This document shows positions 1-6,136 of a DNA stretch of 7,473 nt, piece by piece. The notes below the pieces were generated by a model. The model was given only the letters and a program-made list of their open reading frames with translations, was not told where the DNA came from and did not search any database. Each line of letters opens with the position of its first letter. The stretch's first letter is position 1. The position numbers and the translations under genes are program-made. The DNA comes from Methanocellales archaeon (GTDB lineage: Archaea; Halobacteriota; UBA148; JAUWXC01), in assembly GCA_030616565.1 (NCBI GenBank), contig JAUWXC010000029.1:1-7473 (forward strand), in the 5' to 3' direction.

Positions 1-3000
1 CCATCATAACCTACACGACCGATCCGATAACGAACGTGACACCGACATGGACTGCAAATGTACCAGCAAGCACATCCTTGGTGATTAACATCAGCGTGGA
101 TGAGGGTGCGACATGGACGACCGCTACAAATGGAACCATGATCAATTATACATCTAATGTGACAAACACGAAATTGTTATATAAGGCGGAGTTCTCAACG
201 ACGAGCGAAACTGTGACACCTATTTTGTGCGATATCACTCTCACCTATGTTCCGGGAATTAACATCAGCAGAGCCAATACCAGCATCGATGGTTATTCCT
301 GCGAGGACTGTCACGGCGGCATTGGAACTAATGAGCTTCACTCATCGGGCTTAGTCGTCAACGACTGGGATTGCAACTCGTGTCATAATGCCACCACTCT
401 AGGCGGTAAAAAGGCGTGGAGTACATCTATGATAAACACCTCCCGTCATGATAACGTGTCTTTGAGTGACAAGATTGATACATATGGGTGTGTCTGGTGT
501 CACAACAACACGAATGCACCGCAACCGTTCCACTACACTGAATACCCGCGTGGTTCGGTTGACATCCCTGGCTGGAGTTGGGTTAACGGCACTCCCGTCA
601 AATGCATCAGCTGCCATGTAGATTATGATACCCAAGCACCATTCCAAGCACCGAACGTCACGCACAGCGTCTCCGGCAAAATCTTGGACAATTGCTATGA
701 CTGTCACACCAACGCATCGAGCTATTCGGCGAGTTCGTGGGCGTTGCACGATTTGTACCCAATAACCTGGGCGAATTGTGTTGAATGTCACGCCTCTGGA
801 AAGGGCGGTGCCCCCATCGTGGACAATGCCACGCTGGAAGCGGGCATGCATGCTGGGCTGAACAATACTGACAACATCAACGATGCGTGTAAAGCGTGTC
901 ATCAGGATGGGGTCTCGCATTATTCTGCTCAGACAAGGGTTTGTGCCGACTGCCATGTTTCACCTGCCCAATTCAGTGCCCCGTTGGTGTACGAGCATCA
1001 TCCAACTGGCGTTCAGGTAACCACCACTGCCAATTGCACCACCTGTCACAACAACAGCATTGGGTCATATAGCGATGATACCCCAGGAACGGTTAATGCA
1101 ACCGTGTCTCACTATGGCCTTAACGAGACGGGCAACAAGCTGATGACGGCTGATAATTCTTCCATTGACTGTATCTACTGCCATATCAACTCGACCAACA
1201 TGGGGAATTGGGGCGTATTGCTGGGAAACCTTGCGAACATCACCAACAAGAATGGCACGGCTGGAACGGGTACAGACCACTTGAGTTACACGACATCTGC
1301 AGATTGCTTCGACTGTCACAACGACACCTCCGCTCCGCTGAGCACGTTCCATGCCGAGAATCTTGGACCTGGTGGGGGAGGACCTGACTGTGCTGAATGT
1401 CACGACATCGGAGGGATGGCAAGGACACAGGTTGACGTTTCAGTTATCGAGACATCCATTCATAGAAATTTGAATAGTGAAGAGGAGAACGATACAATCC
1501 TGTCAACTCTCGTGAATAAGGCATGCTGGGCATGCCATGGTGATGGAAAAGAGCCAACTGGACATCCATCGAATTACAAGACGCCGAGGGATTGTGAAGA
1601 CTGTCATGTCGGCTATGTCCGATTCAATGCAACGAAGATATCCGAGCATTATTCTAGTGGAGATGAGATTAAGGTGTACAAAGCATGCTGGGCATGTCAT
1701 AAAATTGGTTACAATACATATCTACTGGAGATCAGGTTTAATGGTATATCAACCGACAAAATTAAAGAGAGGGTAGCCCACTATGGTGAACCCCTTTCGG
1801 AGAGTTGTAGGTCCTGCCATCAGAATACGACGGCAGAGAACTATGGCGTCACGAAGTTGGTCTACAAGCATGCGAATAACACCTGCACTAAATGCCATGC
1901 AAGCACGAGTATAACCAGTTTGCATGATGAGAACCTGACGCTGGTGCCAAGAAGTTGTGAGGAATGCCATACAAATGAGTACAGGATGTGGATATACAAC
2001 GGTCCAGGACAGATTAAATCGCACTATCCGATGGCATCTTCTGGCAGGGGAAACACGCTGTTAGATGGCTATACATGCGAGTATTGCCACGGGTTGAGTA
2101 CTACGCAGAAATTGCATTCGGACAGCCTTACTGTTACAAGATGGGATTGTGTCGACTGCCATTCCTCCGCCGGATCGGGACCGATAGCAAGATACGTCAC
2201 AAAGATTGACGCCTATGCCCACTACGAATCTTACGTCGGCTGTGGAGATAACTGCCATGCTACTGATCAAGGATTCCATTATTCGACATATGCACTCGGG
2301 GATGTGGTAGACCCAGGATGGAGCAGTTGGACGCTTGGCAAGCCCGTATCCTGTCTTGATTGCCATCTAACTCATGCCGGCGAAGCTCCATTCAATGCCC
2401 CGCCAGACCATGGTATGACAGTGTTTAATTGTGCAGAATGTCACAGAAGCCAAGAGGCAGACCCCTGGATCAAATTCGTGCATAACATCGTCACGGTAGC
2501 GAATCCTGACTGTGGACGATGTCATGAGTCCGTGGGCGCTGTCAGCTCTGCTGTCAGCGGAAGTGTGCATGCAGAATTAAATGTTGAGGCTCTTAACGAG
2601 ACGGCTTTAACAGATCCTGCTGCCAAGGCGTGCTGGGCATGTCATGGAAATGGTACCGAGCCGCTGGGCCATCCATCTGAATATAAAGCCCCTGCTAACT
2701 GCCTGGATTGTCATGTGACACATGGTGAAAAAGCACCGTACAATGCGTCCGATATAAGCGGGTTGCCTAAAGGACAAGCAACGCTAGGGGAGTGCATCGT
2801 CTGTCATGGAGAGTGGCACGTGGTATCGGCTGGCAAGAGGATGGGGCCGCTGGCCAAGGATGTAATGTTATCTCCAAACCTAACAACCCAGGGCAAACGC
2901 ATTGCTCTAAATGTCAAAATCGATGAGTACTTCTTGACCGTTAAGAGGGCGGAATACTTCATCGACAAAATGGGCATGCCGGGCACAGGAATCCCAATGA

Positions 3001-3317
3001 ACGCCACCGACGGTACCTTTGATGGGGGAACGGAAGATGCATGGGCAGTCATAGATACCGGTGAACTAACGATTGGTGATCACATCATCTACGTTCGTGC
3101 TATGGACTCTGCGAGCACATGGGGCCCAGTTTCATCAACTACATTAACGGTATCAGGTGAGACTTGGTTCGATTTCTGTCTGAAGATTTGGAGGGCTTCA
3201 ATCGGCATGCTCTACCAGGCATATAAACAGGTATATGGCATGTATCGTCTATATGCGCCATTTATAAGGCAGACGTTTCTTAATATATTTGAGAAATACA
3301 GCCAGCTCCCAAGGTGA
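1..3317 (+). CDS. Giant extracellular multiheme cytochrome c, 27 heme motifs visible (5'-partial)
   Basis: The reading frame is open to the left edge (codons begin at nt 3), so the start and signal peptide are missing; GTG at 36 is not a credible start because coding continues upstream without a stop. Counting residues from nt 36: residues 1-75 look like a beta-sandwich domain; residues 89-924 carry 26 CXXCH motifs plus one CX3CH (C736-H741); about 934-1040 is an Ig-like domain (AEYFID, HIIYVRAMDSA); 1042-1093 is an aromatic-rich tail with no clear membrane helix. CXXCH motifs bind heme c covalently and are matured outside the cytoplasmic membrane, so the protein should be extracytoplasmic. 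About 35 N-X-S/T sequons support a glycosylated surface location. Outside the motifs, the heme region has 29 histidines, enough for bis-His ligation of every heme. Inferred role: extracellular electron transfer; the electron partner is unknown. Confidence is high for a multiheme cytochrome and low for any specific partner. Confidence 0.96.
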   Translation, partial: IITYTTDPITNVTPTWTANVPASTSLVINISVDEGATWTTATNGTMINYTSNVTNTKLLYKAEFSTTSETVTPILCDITLTYVPGINISRANTSIDGYSCEDCHGGIGTNELHSSGLVVNDWDCNSCHNATTLGGKKAWSTSMINTSRHDNVSLSDKIDTYGCVWCHNNTNAPQPFHYTEYPRGSVDIPGWSWVNGTPVKCISCHVDYDTQAPFQAPNVTHSVSGKILDNCYDCHTNASSYSASSWALHDLYPITWANCVECHASGKGGAPIVDNATLEAGMHAGLNNTDNINDACKACHQDGVSHYSAQTRVCADCHVSPAQFSAPLVYEHHPTGVQVTTTANCTTCHNNSIGSYSDDTPGTVNATVSHYGLNETGNKLMTADNSSIDCIYCHINSTNMGNWGVLLGNLANITNKNGTAGTGTDHLSYTTSADCFDCHNDTSAPLSTFHAENLGPGGGGPDCAECHDIGGMARTQVDVSVIETSIHRNLNSEEENDTILSTLVNKACWACHGDGKEPTGHPSNYKTPRDCEDCHVGYVRFNATKISEHYSSGDEIKVYKACWACHKIGYNTYLLEIRFNGISTDKIKERVAHYGEPLSESCRSCHQNTTAENYGVTKLVYKHANNTCTKCHASTSITSLHDENLTLVPRSCEECHTNEYRMWIYNGPGQIKSHYPMASSGRGNTLLDGYTCEYCHGLSTTQKLHSDSLTVTRWDCVDCHSSAGSGPIARYVTKIDAYAHYESYVGCGDNCHATDQGFHYSTYALGDVVDPGWSSWTLGKPVSCLDCHLTHAGEAPFNAPPDHGMTVFNCAECHRSQEADPWIKFVHNIVTVANPDCGRCHESVGAVSSAVSGSVHAELNVEALNETALTDPAAKACWACHGNGTEPLGHPSEYKAPANCLDCHVTHGEKAPYNASDISGLPKGQATLGECIVCHGEWHVVSAGKRMGPLAKDVMLSPNLTTQGKRIALNVKIDEYFLTVKRAEYFIDKMGMPGTGIPMNATDGTFDGGTEDAWAVIDTGELTIGDHIIYVRAMDSASTWGPVSSTTLTVSGETWFDFCLKIWRASIGMLYQAYKQVYGMYRLYAPFIRQTFLNIFEKYSQLPR
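282..956 (+). repeat. Eight-heme protein block, copy 1 (hemes 1-8)
   Basis: This stretch (residues 83-307 of the cytochrome, counted from nt 36) matches nt 2058-2714 heme by heme. Shared landmarks are DGY(S/T)CE(D/Y)CHG at heme 1, then LHS followed by WDC(N/V)(S/D)CH at heme 2, then FHY(T/S) and PGWS between hemes 3 and 4, then APF(Q/N)AP after heme 4. The final three hemes carry the pattern CXXCH, a (M/V)HA-LN segment, C(K/W)ACH with a glycine-containing turn, and C(A/L)DCHV. This copy is rich in N-glycosylation sequons. The similarity is at protein level and divergent, so the duplication is old. Confidence 0.8.
777..1319 (+). repeat. Six-heme tandem unit, copy 1 (hemes 6-11)
   Basis: Hemes 6-11 (residues 248-428) align in order with hemes 12-17. 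The best anchors are the C(K/W)ACH(Q/G)DG motif of hemes 7 and 13, CADCHVSPAQFSAP against CEDCHVGYVRFNAT at hemes 8 and 14 followed by an EH(H/Y)-x-(T/S)G segment, and an (S/A)HYG segment before hemes 10 and 16. The pattern continues into heme 12, which matches heme 18. The first three hemes of this unit also belong to the eight-heme block, so the two repeat systems overlap. Confidence 0.65.
1389..1898 (+). repeat. Six-heme tandem unit, copy 2 (hemes 12-17)
   Basis: Residues 452-621 repeat the order of the preceding unit. An HRNLN segment follows heme 12, where HAGLN follows heme 6. CWACHGDG, CEDCHV and CWACHK form hemes 13-15. AHYGEP precedes CRSCHQNTT at heme 16, where SHYGLN precedes CIYCHINST at heme 10. 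After heme 17 an (F/L)H(A/D)EN segment leads to heme 18, exactly as after heme 11 on the way to heme 12. This unit lies directly before the second eight-heme block, with heme 18 as the joint. Confidence 0.65.
2058..2714 (+). repeat. Eight-heme protein block, copy 2 (hemes 19-26)
   Basis: Residues 675-893 of the cytochrome repeat the order of landmarks seen in copy 1: DGYTCEYCHG, LHS then WDCVDCH, FHYS, PGWS, APFNAP, VHAELN, KACWACHG and CLDCHV. The third motif is CGDNCH where copy 1 has CVWCH, which is a one-codon expansion. Unlike copy 1, the stretch from about residue 634 to 853 contains no N-X-S/T sequon. The spacing between the third and fourth hemes is similar in both copies. Confidence 0.8.
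2241..2258 (+). other. Non-canonical CX3CH heme motif (heme 21)
   Basis: The codons TGT GGA GAT AAC TGC CAT give CGDNCH, with three residues between the cysteines instead of two. The surrounding frame is continuous and the matching heme of the other block is CVWCH, so this is a one-residue expansion rather than a frameshift. CX3CH motifs are known to bind heme c in some multiheme cytochromes. A histidine-containing FHYS segment follows, as in the paired block, so the heme site is probably real. Confidence 0.75.
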
Positions 3318-3318
3318 T
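3311..3318 (+). promoter_or_regulatory. Shine-Dalgarno sequence for the small membrane protein
   Basis: AAGGTGAT is an extended match to the archaeal anti-SD partner GGAGGTGAT. It ends 7 nt before ATG at 3326, an ideal spacing. It overlaps the GTG at 3314 that would otherwise be the longest start, so it argues for ATG 3326. It also contains the stop codon of the cytochrome gene, implying coupled translation of the two genes. Confidence 0.75.
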
Positions 3319-3325
3319 ACTACCC

Positions 3326-3745
3326 ATGGCTAAAAATAGAGTCCGCAAATCTAAAAGACGAAGAGTCGTCTTCCTAATTGCACTCCTCCTCGGGGCCTTA
3401 TTTGTAGTTATCACCATCATAGGAATGAGAAGTCCTGCGAACGTCGAGCTTATCGACCTGCGAGTGGGAGACGTAGAATGGGATGCCGAGCATAGCTTTC
3501 ACTCGGATATCACTCTGACAATCCAAAATACCGGCAAAAAAACCGCAAGGGATGCGAGGGTATACCTGTATATCAAGGATGGTGGCGGCGAGGTGGAATA
3601 TACTGGATATCAATACTTTCCGGACCTCACTGCTTTGCGTACTGAATCGAGAACATTAACCGTAGAGCTGGATGCCGAAGATAGAAGGATAACGGGGACG
3701 ATCATAGTGTATTGGGACAATAATTCCAATATTTACAAGTTCTAA
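3326..3745 (+). CDS. Single-pass membrane protein with external beta-sandwich-like domain (hypothetical)
   Basis: This 139-residue protein has a basic N-terminus (RKSKRRR), a hydrophobic helix at about residues 14-33 (VVFLIALLLGALFVVITIIG), and then about 100 residues with alternating beta-strand character. By the positive-inside rule the N-terminus is cytoplasmic and the C-terminal domain external. The segment DITLTIQNTGKKTARDARVY resembles CARDB-type or other Ig-like cell-surface domains, but no family can be assigned with certainty. ATG 3326 is preferred over GTG 3314 because of the strong Shine-Dalgarno at 3311-3318. The gene starts 8 bp after the cytochrome stop, so the two are very likely co-transcribed. 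A role in anchoring or assembling the cytochrome at the cell surface is inference only. There are no heme motifs and no cysteines. Confidence 0.75.
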   Translation: MAKNRVRKSKRRRVVFLIALLLGALFVVITIIGMRSPANVELIDLRVGDVEWDAEHSFHSDITLTIQNTGKKTARDARVYLYIKDGGGEVEYTGYQYFPDLTALRTESRTLTVELDAEDRRITGTIIVYWDNNSNIYKF

Positions 3746-3746
3746 G

Positions 3747-3786
3747 GTTACAAATCGGCACGGCGGTATCGCTTTTGTAACTTTTT
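3747..3786 (+). terminator. Hairpin plus T-run ending the cytochrome operon
   Basis: An 8-bp perfect inverted repeat, GTTACAAA at 3747-3754 and TTTGTAAC at 3774-3781, encloses a 19-nt loop and is followed at once by TTTTT (3782-3786), with another TTTT at 3773-3776. It starts 2 nt after the stop codon of the membrane-protein gene. The T-run reads as T only on the plus strand, so it would act for the rightward operon. It lies inside the 3' end of the opposing DUF362 gene, so coding constraint could also explain part of it. T-rich runs are the known archaeal termination signal; the stem is an extra. Confidence 0.45.
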
Positions 3787-4575
3787 GAGGTCGTCACCAG
3801 TGATCTCAATTTGATTCAAATCGTTGGTCCCCATGCCCACTAAAGCGGCTAACTCCAAGTGCTTTACATCGTGTGGATTTATTCCCATTAGGAGCGCTCC
3901 TATTGCATCTACTGCGACTGCGTCGCTGCCAGCCACGATGACATTTGAACGAACTGGATCGCACCCCGTTTCATGTGTTTGACATCCTATTACGCCATCG
4001 ATAACACCCAATCTCGGCATAAATCTGCGATTCAAATCCACGATTTTCTCATGAATGTCCTCGTGCATGATGCTCTTTGGCAATATGCCCCCCATCATGT
4101 TTTTCATATTCAGTGTGACAACAGCAAGACGGTGCACTTTCAACTTCGCTACTGAAACGATTGCATCGCATTCGAAGAATGTCTTGGCAACATTAATTTT
4201 CTTCAACTTGGCAGCATTAGGAATCGTTACCTCTACTCTTTCGTCTCGATTCAAATCTATTAGTTCGATATCACGGATCACATCGATAAGTCCAACCTTC
4301 TCAAACGTCTCCATGGTATCAAAATCGGTGCTTCCCCCCTCTGCAACGATGATGTCATCAAATCCGCTATCTTGGAGATATTCAACGACGCCCAGAACAA
4401 CCCGCGGATCAGTTGTTACACCGGTACGTGGCAAATCATTCGTTACATAGTTTGGTTTTATGAGTATCCTCTCATCCTTTTGGAAATACTGAGATGCACG
4501 TATACTCGCCAGTGCTCTTTTTGTCCCCGCTAATGGTTTACCAGTGTTAATGACTGCAACGTTACTCCCATTCAT
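3748..4575 (-). CDS. DUF362 domain protein, function unknown
   Basis: The 275-residue product has the hallmarks of the DUF362 family: a start like NVAVINTG, then LIKPNYV, a GVTTDP segment followed by a helix, IIVAEGGST, SVAKLKVH, and the strongly conserved LNMKNMMGGILPKS and GVIDGVIGC. No 4Fe-4S ferredoxin domain is fused to it, unlike in many DUF362 proteins. The frame can be extended to a GTG at 4614, but a GGAG at 4590-4587 (minus strand) sits 11 nt before ATG 4575 and 8 nt before the adjacent GTG 4578, and the family normally begins near this point, so the short form is chosen. The gene converges on the cytochrome operon with 2 bp between stops, and diverges from argH. DUF362 has no established reaction, so no function is proposed. 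Confidence 0.9.
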   Translation of the reverse strand: MNGSNVAVINTGKPLAGTKRALASIRASQYFQKDERILIKPNYVTNDLPRTGVTTDPRVVLGVVEYLQDSGFDDIIVAEGGSTDFDTMETFEKVGLIDVIRDIELIDLNRDERVEVTIPNAAKLKKINVAKTFFECDAIVSVAKLKVHRLAVVTLNMKNMMGGILPKSIMHEDIHEKIVDLNRRFMPRLGVIDGVIGCQTHETGCDPVRSNVIVAGSDAVAVDAIGALLMGINPHDVKHLELAALVGMGTNDLNQIEITGDDLKKLQKRYRRADL

Positions 4576-4586
4576 CACTAGACACT

Positions 4587-4590
4587 CTCC
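4587..4590 (-). promoter_or_regulatory. Shine-Dalgarno sequence for the DUF362 gene
   Basis: GGAG on the minus strand lies 8 nt before GTG 4578 and 11 nt before ATG 4575. The upstream alternative start, GTG 4614, has only an AGGT that almost touches the start codon, so this site supports the shorter protein. Confidence 0.5.
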
Positions 4591-4614
4591 GCCTAAAGAC
4601 AAAACCTTTTTCAC

Positions 4615-4675
4615 TACCTAGTTAAATCCAGAATAGGAGTTATAATAAGAGTCGTATTAATGGAGTGCGAATGGA
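4615..4675. promoter_or_regulatory. Divergent promoter region between DUF362 gene and argH
   Basis: This AT-rich gap separates two divergent genes, so it must hold promoters for both unless transcription starts inside them. TATAATAA at 4641-4648 (plus strand) reads as TTATTATA on the minus strand, and would place a minus-strand start near 4619 with a leader containing the DUF362 Shine-Dalgarno. For argH, GTTAAAT at 4621-4627 is a possible TATA box that leaves the GGAG at 4662-4665 within the leader. The box assignments are by eye and uncertain. Confidence 0.4.
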
Positions 4676-6136
4676 ATGAATGATATTTTGCGAAGGCGGT
4701 TGACATCTGGTATGGATAAAGACGTGGCGAGGTTTATCTCCTCGATGGATGTCGATAGATGGATTTTCGAACCCGATATACTTGTGAACAAAGCGCACGT
4801 CATGATGCTGTGCGAGCAGAACATCGTTTCCAAAGAGGATTGCTCATCGATATTGAGGGCACTTGACACCATCAAAAAAGGCGGGTTCACATCTCTTGAT
4901 GCAACGCTTGAGGATGTTCACGTCGCCATAGAATCAAAGGTAATCGAACTGGCTGGTGAGGCAGGAAGCAGGATGCACACAGCCAAATCACGCAACGATG
5001 AGGTTGCAACATGCATCAGAATCGCGCTTAGAGAGGAAATACTGGAAATGATGCGCGAGTTGATCGCGCTAAGAAAAGTTCTACTTAACGTGGCAGATAA
5101 AAACACCAGCACGATAATGCCGGGTTTTACGCATCTTCAACATGCGCAACCAACCACGCTTGCCCATCACCTGATCGCACACGCGGATGCATTCAAGAGG
5201 GATTTTGATAGGATCGTGGACGCATATGCACGCGTCAATCTGTGTCCTTTGGGAGCGGGGGCATTCGCCTCAACCGGGTTTCCAATCAATAGAGAGAGGG
5301 TGGCACAGCTATTGGGCTTTGACAGCCTGATTGAAAATTCGATGGATGCCGTCAGCACAAGAGATTTCGCCATAGAATGTATTGCCACCTTCGCAAACAC
5401 GATGGTGGATTTAAGCAGGATCGCGGAAGAATTCATCCTCTGGAGTACTCCCGAATTTGACTTCATTGAATTAGACGACAGATATGCGTCTACAAGCAGC
5501 ATCATGCCCCAGAAGAAGAATCCGGATGCGCTTGAGTTGATACGCGCCAAGACCGGTTCTGTTGGGGGTGAACTGCAATCCGTCCTTTCCATCTGCAAGG
5601 CGCTGCCCTACAGCTACAATCGGGATTTGCAAGAGGTTACGCCCCATTTGATAAAGGCAACCTCAACGTTGCGTTCATCTCTCAGAATTATGACCGGCAT
5701 AATTGACACGATGCAGGTCAAAAGCGACAAAATGGCTGCTGCGACCCACGCTGGCTTCATCACCGCAACTGAATTAGCAGACACCATTGTCAGAGAGACG
5801 GACATTCCATTCAGGACAGCTCACCAAGTCGTCGGGACTCTTGCAAGAAGCGGTCAAAAACCAACGCTGGACCAAATCGATGTTGCATCAAAGAAGGTGA
5901 CTGGAAAGAAGTTGAGTGAACTGGGGCTTACACAGGCATCACTTGACAAAGCGCTTGACCCGGAGCAGAGCATTCAAATAAGATGTATCAGGGGTGGTCC
6001 TGCGCCGAAGGAGACGATCAGGATGACCAAGGATAGAATGAAGCAGACAAGCAGCGATATGAAATCCTTGGATCAAAAGGTTGACAAAATAAATGCTGCG
6101 CTAAGGCAACTGAACGCACCGGTGCGTGAAAAATGA
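4676..6136 (+). CDS. argH: Argininosuccinate lyase
   Basis: ArgH cleaves argininosuccinate to arginine and fumarate, the last step of arginine biosynthesis, as a cytoplasmic homotetramer of the fumarase/aspartase superfamily. The 486-residue product is of normal family length. It shows the three conserved regions: [12 protein letters not shown] (residues 101-112), [13 protein letters not shown] with the T152-H153 pair typical of the family's active site, and the superfamily signature [11 protein letters not shown] (274-284). A C-terminal GGPAPKE segment is also typical. In the first region the usual GRSRNDQ is AKSRNDE, while S105, R106, N107 and D108 are kept, so activity is expected. The start is fixed by an in-frame TAA at 4658-4660 and by GGAG at 4662-4665. 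The 3' end overlaps gatD by 4 bp (ATGA), which indicates an operon with translational coupling. Confidence 0.97.
   Translation: MNDILRRRLTSGMDKDVARFISSMDVDRWIFEPDILVNKAHVMMLCEQNIVSKEDCSSILRALDTIKKGGFTSLDATLEDVHVAIESKVIELAGEAGSRMHTAKSRNDEVATCIRIALREEILEMMRELIALRKVLLNVADKNTSTIMPGFTHLQHAQPTTLAHHLIAHADAFKRDFDRIVDAYARVNLCPLGAGAFASTGFPINRERVAQLLGFDSLIENSMDAVSTRDFAIECIATFANTMVDLSRIAEEFILWSTPEFDFIELDDRYASTSSIMPQKKNPDALELIRAKTGSVGGELQSVLSICKALPYSYNRDLQEVTPHLIKATSTLRSSLRIMTGIIDTMQVKSDKMAAATHAGFITATELADTIVRETDIPFRTAHQVVGTLARSGQKPTLDQIDVASKKVTGKKLSELGLTQASLDKALDPEQSIQIRCIRGGPAPKETIRMTKDRMKQTSSDMKSLDQKVDKINAALRQLNAPVREK

Noticed and set aside
36..38. GTG at 36 as the start of the cytochrome.
   Set aside because: The same frame continues upstream to nt 3 without a stop and encodes similar Thr/Asn-rich sequence, and no signal peptide follows the GTG. 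The gene is simply cut by the window edge.
399..956. Long open frame on the minus strand under the cytochrome, 185 codons.
   Set aside because: It is antisense to a motif-rich coding region and shows no recognisable domain. It fits a shadow frame caused by the repeated Cys and His codons opposite.
2236..2259. Frameshift or sequencing error at the CGDNCH motif.
   Set aside because: The frame is continuous before and after and the paired histidine segment FHYS is intact, so a one-codon expansion explains it better.
282..2714. CRISPR array or DNA-level tandem repeat in the left half.
   Set aside because: The repetition is at protein level, with divergent DNA and irregular spacing. It reflects heme modules, not direct DNA repeats with spacers.
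3314..3316. GTG at 3314 as the start of the small membrane protein, giving a 143-residue product with an ATGA-type overlap.
   Set aside because: It lies inside the AAGGTGAT Shine-Dalgarno that is ideally placed for ATG 3326, and it has no ribosome site of its own.
4055..4450. Open plus-strand frame of 131 codons opposite the DUF362 gene.
   Set aside because: The minus strand encodes clear family motifs over the same bases, and the plus product is low in complexity with no recognisable domain.
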